Positions 12,503 through 25,060 of a stretch of 64,000 bases of DNA are shown piece after piece (positions within the stretch are counted from its first letter, which is position 1; every line of letters begins with the position of its first letter). The notes under the pieces were generated by a model. It was not told the DNA's origin. It saw nothing but the letters and a program-made list of their open reading frames with translations, and made no database searches. Made by a program: the position numbers and the translations under genes. Origin of the DNA: Cranoglanis bouderius (Eukaryota; Chordata; Actinopteri; Siluriformes; Cranoglanididae); contig CM042560.1 in the NCBI GenBank assembly GCA_023630585.1, forward strand, positions 6,174,501 to 6,238,500. The letters are read 5' to 3'.

Positions 12503-15500
12503 TCACTGCTGCTCTTCACCTTTCACCTTTTGTTCCTCTTTCATCCTTATCGCCTCGCTGCGCGCTCTGTCAATCAGCTCAAGCTCACGGATTTTCTGTG
12601 AAAGACAGACAGAAAACACACATCCCAAAACAAAATGTTAGTATGACTGGTGATGGGAGAAACAAGTGGGATTTTTGTTTTATTTGAAGCTCCAGACTCA
12701 AAAGAGAGGTCTTGAAATTGATTTTTGCAGCCTTTTAACTATAAAATAAATTCCAGAGACCCTCAGCAATAAAATATCAGGGTGATTATATACTTGTGTA
12801 CGATAATAATTTGGCTATATATTAGAGCCATAGAGCCTGAACTGTCCACCAGTGGAACACATTAGGTCTAACTTGACACTATTGGGTCAGTCCATCTCAA
12901 GTGGTCAAATAATGGTTAGTTGCTTAAAAGTTGGTCGTTCTTAATTTTTCTAAAAAAAAAAAAAAATTTTTTTTGAGTGATTACCTCGTGATGTATTGGC
13001 ATTGCAAAACCACCTGTCTTTTATTTTATTTTATTTTCACTGCCATCTTTGTGTCATGGCACACAAAAAATTTTGGTTATGCAGCTGTTTACAGAAACTA
13101 CAATATCTCGGCTCAGGACGGTCCTAGTACTTGAAACAAAAACTGATCTCTAGAGCACATTACAAGGACCTCATTGACAAGTATAAGCTAAAGTATGTCA
13201 ATCATAAATATAATTGCTGTAAAATACTGTTAATTCTTATCATTTGTTATGCTTATATTGCATCTTTTAATTTCTCAAAATGCATGAATAAAGTAGGCTT
13301 TTCTCCAGATTTCTACTAGCCCTAGCTCTGTATCCAGTGGAATCTCAAACTCTATAGAGGACTTATTTTTGTGAAAATTTCAGGTTCATATCTGTTCCCC
13401 CACCAGAGACATTCAACCTGAAAGTGAAGGGAATTTTAAAAATTGCACTTCCTCACTCCCATGAAAAAAATAAGAGAAGTCTCAAACCTGAAATATATGG
13501 CATGCACACTATACTTACCTAAATTAAGACTGAAACTCGAACTGTTCCCATTATAAATTGACCCTAAAAGTGGAACTGTGAGCAATCTTGAGCATTACAT
13601 TTGGACTTAAGTTCTAAGTCTAAGGAACATGAATGTGCAAAATGTTTATATATGTTCATGTACCTTGTAATGTGCTCTAGAGGTCAGTTTTTGTTCCAAG
13701 GAGCCAGGCCCATACTGAGCCGAGACATTGAGGTTTCTGTAAACCAAAATTTGTTGTGTGCCATGACACAAATATAGCCATCATAGTTAAACCAAGTAAA
13801 ATAAAATTAAAAACAAACAAACAAACAAAAAAAAACTGGTGGATTTGTACATAAAGGTAATCACTCCAAAAAAAAAAAAAAAAAATTAGGAAAATATTAA
13901 TTTCCACCAGTGTAACAAAAACAAAACATGGACCTGCTGGCTATGCTTCACAATCCTCAGGGGTCTCTAAACCCCACTTTGAGAACAACTGATCTATGGT
14001 CAGGAAATGCATTGCCTGCACATTTAAACCAAGCTATACATTCTGATACCACAGGCCCCGTTCGCCCCTGGCATTAACATCGTTTATATGTGTCATGGTC
14101 ATGTGCGAAACCCTGGTTTCAAAACATTAAATCAGTTAGAATGAAAATGAAAGACCAGTTTAGATGATACCTCTACTAGCTTCCATTCATTGTTAGCACA
14201 TATTACCTGAATTATATTGGTCAGTGTGCGTTTCAATACAACCCAGGACTGATGAGATTCGCAAATGACATTAGTGAGATGTTAATCAGGAAATTATGCA
14301 TGAGTTAGTTTTAATGAAGTGTTAATTTCATGCTGGGAATATATGTACATGCTGCATTACCTGAGATATCTCAGTGTTAATGATGTGATGGTACTGGCTT
14401 CCTCTTCCAAGAGCATTCATCTCGTCCAAAAACTGCCTTCTCTCCTCAATCTCATCAAGAACTGTACAGAACGGATAAAATAGGATCCGTGTCTTAAATT
14501 ACACCCTACAACCAAATAGTTGAAACACCCCAAACGTTCTAACACTAAACATTTTTAGAGGCAACTGGCAATTAATATCTAGAAATTTCCAAGTCAAACG
14601 GCTTAAGGTTAAAAACGTTCATAAATACGCCTTGTACTGCTAGTCTTACCCTCCTGGAACCTGTCTCTCTCAATGTCCTCCGTTCTGTTAGCAGGCCTTG
14701 TGTGGGACGGCGAACGCTGAGTTTCCTCCTGGCCGGTAGCGAGGATGTTCTGCAGTCTGCGCTTCTCTTTTTCCAGGTCTCCTTCGGCCAGAGACATCAG
14801 GGAGAGAAGAGTGTTATTTATCTTATTTATCTTAAAGCATATGCCTGAGTAACTACAGTGAAACTAATAGCTCAATGTATCTAGTGAGGAGCAGTAATTG
14901 TACTCCTGAAATAAAGTCTTTTCTATTTTAAAACAAACTTGAAATCACCATTAAATGATTTTCTTTGGGAAAGTAACCATAGCGCTGAAGATTAAAAAGG
15001 ATCACAGATAATTAATGCTGCTCTCTCTCTCTCTCTCTTTATTTTGTTTTTTATTTTGCAATTTTCCTATATGATAAATGTAGATGATTTAGTGTCTCTA
15101 ATTTGCTTCTATCCCTTTGCGGCTTGAGACCCAGTCACGGTGAAGGGGCTTGTATATTTTGATCAAACTCAGGGCTATGTTATTAGGAGCTTAATGCTCA
15201 CAGTAGGCCCAAGCTTGGTGAACAGATCAGAGTGGAGATGTTAGACAAACAGCGATCCTAAAGACCCCTATGAAATACACAAATGAAGAATTAGGATCCC
15301 ACCCCTAGAGAGGGTGGTGTCCTCCCTCCTTTCATAACCTGAAATGACTATATGGAACCATCTTTTGGGCTCACCACCTAGATGAAAGGTGGGAGTCAGG
15401 TGCTATACATGCCATGCTGGGTGTCAGGTATATCGTGGACACGATTTGGGAATGTTTAAATGGTTATATATTTATTAACCTGGGAATGATTGAATGAACC

Positions 15501-16834
15501 CGATCTTTAAATGGTGGAACTATAAGAACAGTTGGTGCATACGTGTGGCACTGGGCCGAAATCTCTCACGCGTATAGCTGTCCCCGGTGCTGCATTTCTC
15601 TGCGCTGCGTCTCTGTGGTTTGGATGAGAGGACTGGGCCTTTGCCGACTCTTAGCTCTGGTTGTGCAGGTGCCGTGGATGATGTGGGGTTACAGATCAGT
15701 GGTAAGACGCCACCTTCTGCCACACCAACAGAATGGGAACTGGTTTAGAAAAATGCATGCTAATCTGGATTCTAGCATTTCAATAATAAAAAAAAAATTA
15801 AAAAATACGCTGCGATTTGAATTACAGCCAGGACTACTGTCAGAGCTGCTGTTGTGTAAGGAATAAAACACTCAGGGGAGTGCTGTTATAGGAAAAGAAT
15901 CATAGATGGGATGGTGTGATGATACCTCAGCAATTTGCCAACAGTTACATTTTTAAAAAATGTACACATTTATACTTGCATTTAACATTGTGGAACGCGT
16001 GTTAAACAAGTTCCACTTATCACTTACATTATACTGTAACAGCTATAAACAGTTGTTCCCTTACCAGCTTCTCTTTTTTACCTTTCTTAAATACGAAAGA
16101 CAATACGAAAAACAACAACAACAAAAACAGCATCCTGAAAAGATTCCTGGAAAGCTGGAAGTCCTCTGTCCTGAAGACTCTCCCGTGCCGAAACACTTAC
16201 TATTACAAAGCGCTGACACTGGAGACTCCTTTCATAAATGTTAAACAAACATATCCTTACAGAAATCTGTGTCGTATGGACTATTATATGATTTTCTTTG
16301 TTACAGAAACGATAAAACGAATGCATAAATACAAACCTGTGACTTGAATTACAGCCAGCACTGCTGTCTACTGTTATAGAAAAAAAAAACACCTTCTGAC
16401 CAAATCAGAATTGAGAATTGAAGAGCATTGTGGTATAAAACTTAACATTGAAAACGTTAGTCTGATTAATGAGGGCTTCTGATTTGTACACAAGTCTGTG
16501 TGTGTACCTCACACAAGCCCCTAATCAATAAAGGTGAACAAGTCAGAGATGAAGCTGATGAGGACTTTTGAAGAACATGTCAATCTTACTCTTCAGCTGG
16601 TCGTTGATCTGTCGCTGCTGAAAGTTGGTGAGCCGTGATTCCCGCATCATCACTGTGGACAGACACCAATCAATCAATCAATCAATCCATCAATCAATCA
16701 AAAGACAGACCAGCTCACACAAACACACCTTGCATTAATTCCTGAGTTTCCTTGCTGTACTTGAACCGTGGACAGTCCCACAGTCCCTTATTGCTGTTTC
16801 TCCCATGCGCTGTCACACTCTTCATCCTCTCCAT
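12503..16834 (-). CDS. c22orf23: UPF0193 / EVG1 family protein (C22orf23 homologue), complete
   Basis: Six coding exons, read in transcription order: 16834-16729 (ATG 16834-16832), 16652-16590, 15716-15543, 14781-14650, 14461-14361, 12595-12503 (TGA 12505-12503). All have GT-AG borders and consistent phases, giving 669 nt and 222 residues, close to the mammalian family length. Recognisable family blocks are MMRESRLTNFQQRQ, LPLICNPTSS, YTRERFRPSATR, DLEKEKRRLQNILATG and FLDEMNALGRG. The C-terminal third is charged and likely helical. I know no established molecular function for the family. It lies tail to tail with micall1, the arrangement of MICALL1 and C22orf23 in human. No stop or frameshift was seen. 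Confidence 0.88.
12945..13890. repeat. Long inverted repeat (fold-back element) in EVG1-like intron
   Basis: The arm at about 12957-13170 and the inverse arm at about 13663-13885 share long blocks: an A/T run next to GAGTGATTACC, TTTGTGTCATGGCACACA, TCTCGGCTCAG, and CTCTAGAGCACATTACAAGG at the inner ends. About 490 bp of unrelated AT-rich sequence separates them. The outer ends carry poly-A/T runs. No protein is encoded. It may be a fold-back DNA transposon or an inverted duplication. Confidence 0.6.
15001..15040. repeat. CT microsatellite
   Basis: A short run of CT dinucleotides around 15020-15038 in an intron of the EVG1-like gene. Confidence 0.7.
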
Positions 16835-17300
16835 CTTGGACCACAGAGAGGAAAACAAAACAAAAACCCCAACAATGAATCTAAATCTGGATGCAGATAT
16901 CTTTGACTATTGATTTTTATAACTTTAAAAACTCTTTACAGCGCTGTTCACAGGCATACACGCAGCTTGACAAAAACATTAACCTCAACCTCAGCAGACA
17001 GTAGTTAAATCTGTTAGAAAAGTAAACATGACAGAAAGTATTTAAGGTATATTCAGCCAAACACACCATTTCGTTTGTCACACAAGCATAGTAACTTCCG
17101 GTGAAGTTGCTATGGATACAAGAATACAATCGATTTTTGAGAAACGCCAACAGATGGCGACAAACAAAAGGAATATGAACCTGTAGACATATAAAACACA
17201 GGGTGAATATTGCTAAAGTGGGACACTTCATAATATTAAAAATACTACTTTTTCTCTCACCCCTAGGTCATTTAATCTGACAGGACACCTTTATAGAAAG
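16835..17300. other. Upstream region of the EVG1-like gene, no gene seen
   Basis: Short sequence after the minus-strand start codon at 16834. No TATA box or strong CpG cluster is evident, and no coding signal was found on either strand. The promoter of the EVG1-like gene should lie here by position only. Confidence 0.3.
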
Positions 17301-17439
17301 TTGAAAGTATACAAATCAAGAAATATCACACACATGTAGAACCTTTACTGTCAAATTAGGGCTAAAAATCAAGACAGATGCTTGTAATTTAATGAACATG
17401 TTTCATTATCATTTATTTTTGCCAATATACATGGAATAT

Positions 17440-17545
17440 GCAATATGCATGGATATATCTATCCATTTTTTCACAACCCACAGAGCAGGGGACACCCTGG
17501 ACAGTGTCCTAACCCATCACAGGGCACAATCCCTTGTGAAAAAAA
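17440..17545 (+). repeat. Fragment of a widespread fish dispersed repeat
   Basis: Contains the block GGGACACCCTGGACAGTGTC followed by CACAGGGCACAATCC. The same family occurs in longer form at 22185, 31779, 33551 and 55740. Confidence 0.55.
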
Positions 17546-17549
17546 GAAG

Positions 17550-18340
17550 TGCACTAAAGTATACTTTTATAAAGTGTACTTATTGTGAAAATAATATACT
17601 TAAAAAGAACACACGTAAGTGCAAATTAAACGTTATTTTCGCCGCTTAAATGCATTTTATTTGTAATTAATTTCAAATGCATCACAGATTCAATTCATAT
17701 TAAATGCAATTAGTGGAACTTTTGAGTGATTTTTTTTAAACAGCTTAAGTGGGACTTTTTTTTTTTTACATTACAGTACATTTTTATATGTAAATTTATA
17801 ATTACTTCTAGTGTCTTTAAAACATAGTTAAAGTGCACTGCTCAATATACTGACAAGCAATTAACGTGAACTAAAACATATTTTAATGTCAGTTAAATGA
17901 TGTTTTTGACATACTAAATGCATATTAATTGATTAATTGATTTCAAATGTATCACAAATTAAGTTTATATTAAATGCATTTAGTGATAGTGTTTAGTGAT
18001 TTTTAAACCACTTAAGTAGGACTTTAATATATCTTTATATGTACTTTTACAATTGTTTCTAGCATATTTAAAATACAATTAAAGTGCACTGCTCAATGTA
18101 CTGAAAATATACTTTAATATCATTTAACAATACAGTTAAGTGTGAATTAAATGTAATGTGTTCATCCACCTACATGTACATATTCCACAGTTTGAATTTA
18201 TATTAAATAAAGTTAATTCAACTTAAGTGATTTTTTAACCCATGTAAGTGTGACTTTAATCTTTCTATGTACTTTCTTAAATATGATTAAGGTGTACTTC
18301 TAAAATTAATGAAAAGCAATTAAAGTGAATTAAAATGTAG
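17550..18340. repeat. Degenerate AT-rich tandem repeat, about three units of 200-250 bp
   Basis: The block TTAAAGTGCACTGCTCAAT(A/G)TACTGA recurs at 17828 and 18079. A looser form (TTAAGGTGTACTTC) is near 18287. Each is preceded by a TTAAGT(G/A)GGACTTT-like segment and TTTATATTAAAT. The units are strongly diverged, so this looks like an old satellite-like array. It directly abuts the truncated Tc1 copy. Confidence 0.6.
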
Positions 18341-18354
18341 AGGTCTGAGCAATA

Positions 18355-19545
18355 CTGCTCTACATAAAGATGGCCTAGGCTATAAGAAGATTGCCAACAC
18401 CCTGAAACTGAGCTGCAGCACGGTGGCCAAGACCATACAACGGTTTAACAGGACAGGTTCCACTCAGAACAGGCCTCGCCATGGTCGACCAAAGAAGTTG
18501 AGTGCACGTTCTCAGCATCATATCCAGAGGTTGGCTTTGCAGAATAGACGTATGAGTGCTGCCAGCATTGCTGCAGAGGTTGAAAGGGTGGGGGGTCAGC
18601 CTATCAGTGCTCAGACCATACGCCGCACACTGCATCAAATTGGTCTGCATGGCTGTCGTCCCAGAAGGAAGCCTCTTCTAAAGATGATGCAAAAGAAAGC
18701 CCACAAACAGTTTGCAGAAGACAAGCAGACTAAGGACATGGATTGCTGGAACCATGTCCTGTGGTCTGATGAGACCAAGATAAACTTATTTGGTTCAGAT
18801 GGTGTCAAGCGTGTGTGGTGACAACCAGGTGAGGAGTACAAAGACAAGTGTGTCTTGCCTACAGTCAAGCATGGTGGTGGTAGTGTCATGGTCTGGGGCT
18901 GCATGAGTGCTGCCGGCACTGGGGAGTGTACTGTGACATGTACTGTGACATACTGAAGCAGAGCATGATCCCCTCCCTTCGGAAACTGGGCCACAGGGCA
19001 GTATTCCAACACGATAACGACCCCAAACACACCTCCAAGACGACCACTGCCTTGCTAAAGAAGCTGAGGGTAAAGGTGATGGACTGGCCAAGCATGTCTC
19101 CAGACCTAAACCCTATTAAGCATCTGTGGGGCATCCTCAAACTGAAGCGCAAGGTCTCTAACATCCACCAGCTCTGTGATGTCGTCATGGAGGAGTGGAA
19201 GAGGACTCCAGTGGCAACCTGTGAAGCTCTGGTGAACTCCATGCCCAACAGGGTTAAGGCAGTGCTGGAAAATAATGGTGGCCACACAAAATATTGACAC
19301 TTTGGGCCCAGTTTGGACATTTTCACTTAGGGGTGTACTCACTTTTGTTGGCAGCGGTTTAGACATTAATGGCTGTGTGTTGAGTTATTTTGAGGGGACA
19401 GCAAATTTACACTGTTATACAAGCTGTACACTCACTACTTTACATTGTAGCAAAGCGTCATTTCTTCAGTGTTGTCCCATGAAAAGACATAATAAAATAT
19501 TTACAAAAATGTGAGGGGTGTACTCACTTTTGTGAGTTACTGTAT
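18355..19545 (+). mobile_element. 5'-truncated Tc1-like transposon with broken transposase
   Basis: Starts abruptly inside the N-terminal helix-turn-helix region. The frame runs through the GRPKK hook-like motif and the WSDET catalytic aspartate to an in-frame TGA at 18819-18821, then shifts near 18930. It resumes with the second aspartate (FQHDNDPKH) and reaches SPDLNPI, where the third catalytic residue is K, not E (PIKHLW). The right terminal repeat, ending GTGTACTCACTTTTGTGAGTTACTGTA, is present and the left is missing. Inactive. The related copy at 49458 keeps the opposite end. Confidence 0.85.
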
Positions 19546-20273
19546 AATTTCATGACATTTCACATCTGTATGTTCTTTGTAAGCAGTGCTAAAACAAAGT
19601 ATGTCTGCTTACATACTTTCAACTGCTTACATTTTAAAAACTTTGCCTCTTTTTTTCAAACTTTATACACAAATCCAAGAACACACACTTTGCATTTGCA
19701 TATTTTGCATCTGCACACACAAAATGCAAAATACCTCACATCTCTTGCAAAATGAAGCACTGCATTCAAAATATCACGAACACATCTCAAAAGCAAATAT
19801 TTGCAAAGACCTTTGCCATAACATTAATTATTGTTAGATTTTCGTGTTAGGCCTACACAGAGAATTGTGTGTTGTGTTTTGCAAAAAGTATTTTATGAAA
19901 TTGAAAACTGATGATTTTGCAGATTTGTTGTGTGCTTCTGCTGTTTTTCTGAGTGTCAGTTTTCATAAATGTTGTGACAAGTAAAGATTTTGTGTGTAAG
20001 AAGTTAAAAAAAAAAAAAGTAGGATAAATGTACTCATTCCTATAAAACAACTTTGTTCTGCACTAATACAACTATTACTATTTTTTTTTTAAGTCAAAAA
20101 TATTAATATTACGATTAGGGCTAACTTACTCTCTGAAATAACCTGAAGGTACCACGCTGCATAAGTCAAATTAATCAGCTAGGCCTAGCAGGTGATGGTA
20201 CACACCTTTTAATACAGAAACAGAACATTAACTTAAGCACTCACTTTGACACACTTTTTAAATGTCAAGTTAA

Positions 20274-20781
20274 ACCGCCCTGCATCAGATTTGCTGAATA
20301 GGATCTGATAGTTGTTTCTTACTAATACTTAGATGCTGAGTCCAGATATGCTGTTAGTTTTGCTCTAGAACATCACAACTTTTCACAAAGCCTGATGTCT
20401 GTTGTAGAGCTTTTTTGCCCAAGATGGACCCTAAACGTTTTATTGCCAGATACACTGCCACCAACACAGGAAACACTATGTTTATGTACAATAGGTGAGC
20501 AACATTTATCACTTTTCCTCTGATTAGCCCTTATATGAATGCTAGGCACACTTACATGCACACAAATCTCCTGATTTCAGGGATTTATAATGAGCAGTGA
20601 AAGACGGAAATGCGAGCATAGCCCAGATGATTTCTGCTACATCTGTGGGTGTTTTGCCATTCCAGAAAATCCCTCAAAAGGAAGTTCACTCCTTAAGCAC
20701 TCTGCATATTATTATAATGTTCGTCTTTTGAAATAGCTGTTCATGTTGTAAACAAGTGTTATGTTTTGTGTGCCTATTCAA
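20274..20781 (-). mobile_element. Second copy of the PIF/Harbinger-like non-autonomous element
   Basis: Reverse complement of the element at 9508-10300: the terminal ACCGCCCTGCATC at 20274 is preceded by TAA, and near-identical sequence runs to about 20781. Beyond CCTATT similarity stops, so the other terminus is missing. Confidence 0.65.
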
Positions 20782-21009
20782 ATGTGTTAAGGTTAAACAT
20801 TGAGCTCTACTACATTTTTAATCCTTGAGGAAAGACCCCCGCCCCCCCCTGTTTTCCTGATTCCTGTTATATTCACCTGAAGAGGGCATATGAATGAAAA
20901 CAGTTAAAGCTGAATTGAAAAAAAGTCTTAGGCTGAGCTATGTAACAATTAATATACAGACAAAAGAGGACATAATTCTGGTCCTAGTTACACAAACGTT
21001 CTATCCTAG

Positions 21010-21290
21010 AATGTTTCCATTTTCATTGGTTCAAGGTGTATTTTAGAACAGAGTTATATAGAATTACATTGTCTCAAAGCCACTTTCAGACACTGCCGGC
21101 TGTAGTCAAGCCCGCCAACAGACATTGTAACAAAGCAGTTTTACAGAAATCTAGATATAGATCCCAACTGAGCAAGGAGGTGACAGTGGCAAGGAAAAAC
21201 TCCTGAGACAAAATGAGAAAGACACCTTCAGAGGAACCAGACTCAAAAGGGAGCCCATCCTTCCAGTGTGACACCAGATAGAGGGAGTAT
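21010..21290 (+). repeat. Fish dispersed repeat (non-coding)
   Basis: Contains TATAGAATTACATTGTCTCAAAGC, GTGGCAAGGAAAAACTCCTG and GAGAGGAACCAGACTCAAAAGGG-like blocks, which I recognise as a very common interspersed sequence of otophysan fish. Fragments recur at 23245-23300 and, in other orientation, at 61690-61860. Confidence 0.5.
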
Positions 21291-21601
21291 AATTCATTAC
21301 TCTATCATTCACCTGGAAATGTGGATATACTGTTCTATTCTGTATGCACCTTTCTAGGTATAAGATACATACTAAAGGTACAAACTGTGTACCCTCGAGA
21401 GTACCACCTTAGAGACAAGGACTTTGCAATATATTAGCGTAAAGTTTTCCAAAAGTAATGTCAATCTTTAAGGCAGTCACGTATTCTTACTATCTTACTA
21501 TCAACAGACACAGGAAAGCCTGCCAAGCCATTGCAGAAAGCAGGACATTTGTACATTTGTTTGTAGATCAGCTCTCTGGTGCCTCTCTGGGCCTCTTATA
21601 G

Positions 21602-23054
21602 TTGCAATGAAATATTTATTAGATCCAATGTATCTCTTGTGGGGATTGATGGGATTGAGGTCCTTATCAAAGCCCTGGAGAAGCTTAAGCTGGAGGACAG
21701 TGTGAAGACCCATATAAGAACAGCTGGTAAATTGGCAAAATATATATAAAGTCATTTATGTTATCTTGGAATATCTATTCCATTGCCTAATACATAAATA
21801 AACAGCGCATGTCAGACTGTAAAACCTCGAGCGAATGATACAACGGTTAAACTGGCCCTGAAAAGAAAACCATTTAAACCTTCACAAAGCATCAGTTTTT
21901 AGGCCAGTTACATGCATGAGGTTTTTCCAGACCCAGGGCTGTTTGCTCTGAGTTCGGTATATTGAGCAAGGCTCTTAACCCTCAGCTGCTCAGATGTATA
22001 AATGAGATAAATGTAAGTCGCTCTGGATAAGAGCGTCTGCCAAATGCTGTAAATGTAAATGTAAATGGTATATTTGATGGAGTGTCGGAGCAGGTTCCAG
22101 AGAACCAATCCCTGGTCCACTTGAAAATGGTGGTCTGGGACAAACCCTGGCGTGTTCATCATCATGTGGGGACTACACAAACTTCCATACATTTTCTATA
22201 CCGCTTATCATACACAGGGATCATGTACAGCCTGGAGCCTCTCCCAGGGGAATCTATGCATGAGGCGGAGGACACCCTGGTTGGGGTGCCAACCTATCAC
22301 AGGGCACAATCACACACACACACACACCCATTCACACACTACAGACAATTTCGGAAATGCCAATCAGCCTACAGCGCATGTCTTTGGACTGGGGGAGGAA
22401 ACCAGAGTACCCAGAGGAAACTCCTAAAGCACGGGGGAGAACATGCAAACACTGTGCACACAGGGTAGAGGCAAACGTGCTAAGCACTAAGCCAGGGAAT
22501 ACATGTTTCTAAAGGAATTCTTCTATTCTTCTATGTAAAAGCAAACCTGGTTCCTTCCTCCAGTCAAGTCCAGAGTCTGTCCTGGGTGTGGAGTCAAGTA
22601 TTTGGGGCGAAGTGTGTTAAAACACCTTAAGTTATCTGCAATGCAATATTTTAGTTTGCATTTGCATCCTCCTTTACAGGGTCTCCTGCTTTTGAGGACT
22701 TGAAAGAAAGTCCATCAGTCTCATCTGATGCGAGACTTGCCAGGAAGAGAAGCATCCGCTCAGCTGATGAGCCACCTGCAAGCGTGTTAAGGTGAGGCGT
22801 TGGGCTCAACTACAAGACGTGCTATTAGTTAATTAAATTCCATGCTAACAAGCATCCAGTTAACTATTTTCCATCTGTTCCTTCATAATCAGAGGCCAGG
22901 GGTCATATTGAATCTGATGTAAATCTTAATCATTACCAAAACAAGATTTAGTTGTGTGTGTGTGTGCAGTAGTGACCCTATATGTGATGCACAGTGGCTG
23001 AAAAATGAAGCCAAATTGTTTCTCTTCCCTTCTAGTTTCACAATCTTTAACTGA
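21602..23054 (+). CDS. 3' exons of an unrecognised gene (putative)
   Basis: Four putative exons agree in phase. About 21602-21726 encodes a segment with VGIDGIEVLIKALEKLKLED and ends at a GT with phase 1. 22564-22611 contains CPGCG, but its donor GTGTGT is weak. 22680-22791 is rich in S, R, K and E (ESPSVSSDARLARKRSIRS) and ends AG/GTGAGG. 23036-23054 gives SFTIFN and a stop. AATAAA follows at about 23116. Exon 22564 could be skipped without changing the frame. Repeats fill the introns. The protein family is not recognised and upstream exons were not found, so this may also be a decayed gene. Evidence is codon-level openness plus splice and poly(A) signals only. Confidence 0.35.
21940..22072 (+). 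repeat. tRNA-derived SINE fragment
   Basis: Contains CAAGGCTCTTAACCCTCAGCTGC and the 3' block AAGTCGCTCTGGATAAGAGCGTCTGCCAAATG followed by TAAATG repeats, a typical fish SINE tail. Confidence 0.6.
22185..22485 (+). repeat. Fish dispersed repeat with CA microsatellite
   Basis: The full-length-looking form starts CATACATTTTCTATACCGC, passes CTGGAGCCTCTCCCAGGG, a CA run near 22310, GTCTTTGGACTGGGGGAGGAAACC and GAGAACATGCAAACAC. The family also occurs at 17440, 31779, 33551 and 55740. No coding role. Confidence 0.65.
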
Positions 23055-23239
23055 GGAGATCCGACACACCCGATTTTCCTGGCTGCTGTTACATCCGCCT
23101 TAAGATGGGTAACTTCAAATAAAACTGCATCCTTATATTTTCTGGAAGTTTGTATGATTTGTTCCTGCAGGAAAATGCCATCTCACAGTAGGAAGGCTTT
23201 GTGTGTGAGGTTTTATGTAATGTCTATTTCTATTGGTTG

Positions 23240-24240
23240 GTAGAATTATATAGAATTGTCTCAAAGCCACTTTCTGAGCATCAGCTCTCAGTGACTGGCA
23301 GTGTTTGTCAAAACTAAATGATTACGGTTTGTGGAATTTTTTTGTCATGCACTGAAGCTGGTCTATCTGACTTATTTTTTATTTTATTTTTTTTGGTCTA
23401 ATCCAGTATTTGTGAACACCTGTTTTGTTTTGACAAATCTGATTATCAATGTTCCCTACACATTTACAAATTATTAGTAGTTGTTTAGTGTTAATTGTCA
23501 CTGAAAAACCTGTTTAGAAATCTGTGCTGATTCAGAATAGGTCGAATCTCTGCCGGGAGTCTGATCAGAAGGTTAGCGGGTTTGAGAAAGAACCAGCTGG
23601 ATCCTCAACTTAAAAAAAAAACTGTTTAATAAAATGAGGTTCAGTAAACAGGCACAAACAAAGAAGGCAAAGAACTAGACATTATAAACCTAATGATGTA
23701 CACTAATATACAGATCCAAATACTAACATACATGCAAACAAGTGTGTAAAAACACAGTCAATTTCTAAATACATAAAACATACCTAGTATTAATAATCCT
23801 TCACTTTAGCTTTCTCTATAACAAGGACTGAAGGGCTAGTAAGATGATTTAGAACTGCTTTATAACCATCATTTCCCTTAATCACTTTACAGAGTTGATA
23901 GGTGAAAATGTTTGTAAAACGTAAGAACCTGAAGTTGTCACCTGTCTGGCTAGTTTAAGTGGGGCTATTTCAAATAAGCCTGTTTTAAAAAAAAATAAAA
24001 AATTTAAAGCTTGCTTAATACAATATCATACAGGACATTTTATTACATCCATAACGCCAAGAAGGCAATTCACATTCATTTAAAAAAAAAAAAAAAAGCA
24101 AAAATGAATAAATAAAATGAATACCACCTACTGAGTGGGGCATTGAGCTCCAACATTTGGGGACACTGATTGTCCATATATTTTTGAAATAGTATTATAG
24201 AAAAAAAAGTTTAAATGATGATTATTTTTCTTTAATGACT
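23240..24240. other. Gene-free interval
   Basis: AT-rich DNA with homopolymer A runs near 23610 and 24082 and a short copy of the repeat seen at 21010. No exon, RNA gene or complete transposon was recognised on either strand. Confidence 0.4.
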
Positions 24241-24640
24241 AATCATTAACGGTTTCTTCTACTGTTTGAGTAGCAGCACTACGGCTTTTCCCCAGCATGT
24301 ATCCTCTGGTACGGCTTAAGGTGGCTGGTTGTTCTGAATCCTTTGCTGGTAGGTGGGGTGGCTGTTAGGCTTCTGTCCAGTGTGCATTAGTTTGTACACT
24401 GTAAGATGCTATGACTGTGTCTGAGCTTCACTGATAGTTGATGTGTTGATTGAGTAAACCGTTTTCCACAGAGATCACAGTGGTAAGGCTTCTCTCCTCT
24501 GTGTGTTCTTTGGTGGATTATAAGACTTGAACAGTGAAGAAATGTCTGATCACATTGAGAGCACTTGTAAGGCTTTACTCCGGTGTGCACCCTCTGGTGC
24601 CTCCGCAGTTGTGATCCTTGTGAAACGGTTTTCCTCACTA

Positions 24641-24733
<93 letters not shown>

Positions 24734-25060
24734 TTAATGCTCCTCTTCTGTATGCACATTTTGATGCCTTCCAAAATCGAATGAACTTCTGAAACTCCTA
24801 CTGCACCGGCTGCACTGAAGCGATACACCCTTTGTCCCTTAGAAAGTGCATGCATCGGTGCTCATCCCAAGCATAACTTTTCTGGGGGACTTTCTTTTGA
24901 TCGTTTGTTCTTGTGAGGTATTTTCATCCTCTCGATCAGAAGATGACTGTCTGGACTTGCCTGCAATTTCATGAGAGGAAAAATTACAAATTTTAAATAC
25001 CCTAAAGGTGCATTCACATTAGTGAATGACAAATCGACAGGTAGCCATTCGTTTTCTACG

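Noticed and set aside
18635..19366. Minus-strand open frames over the Tc1 copy
   Set aside because: Antisense shadows of the transposase.
22300..22345. CRISPR-like repeat spacing in CA-rich dispersed repeat
   Set aside because: Eukaryotic dispersed repeat with a CA microsatellite; no direct repeats with unique spacers.
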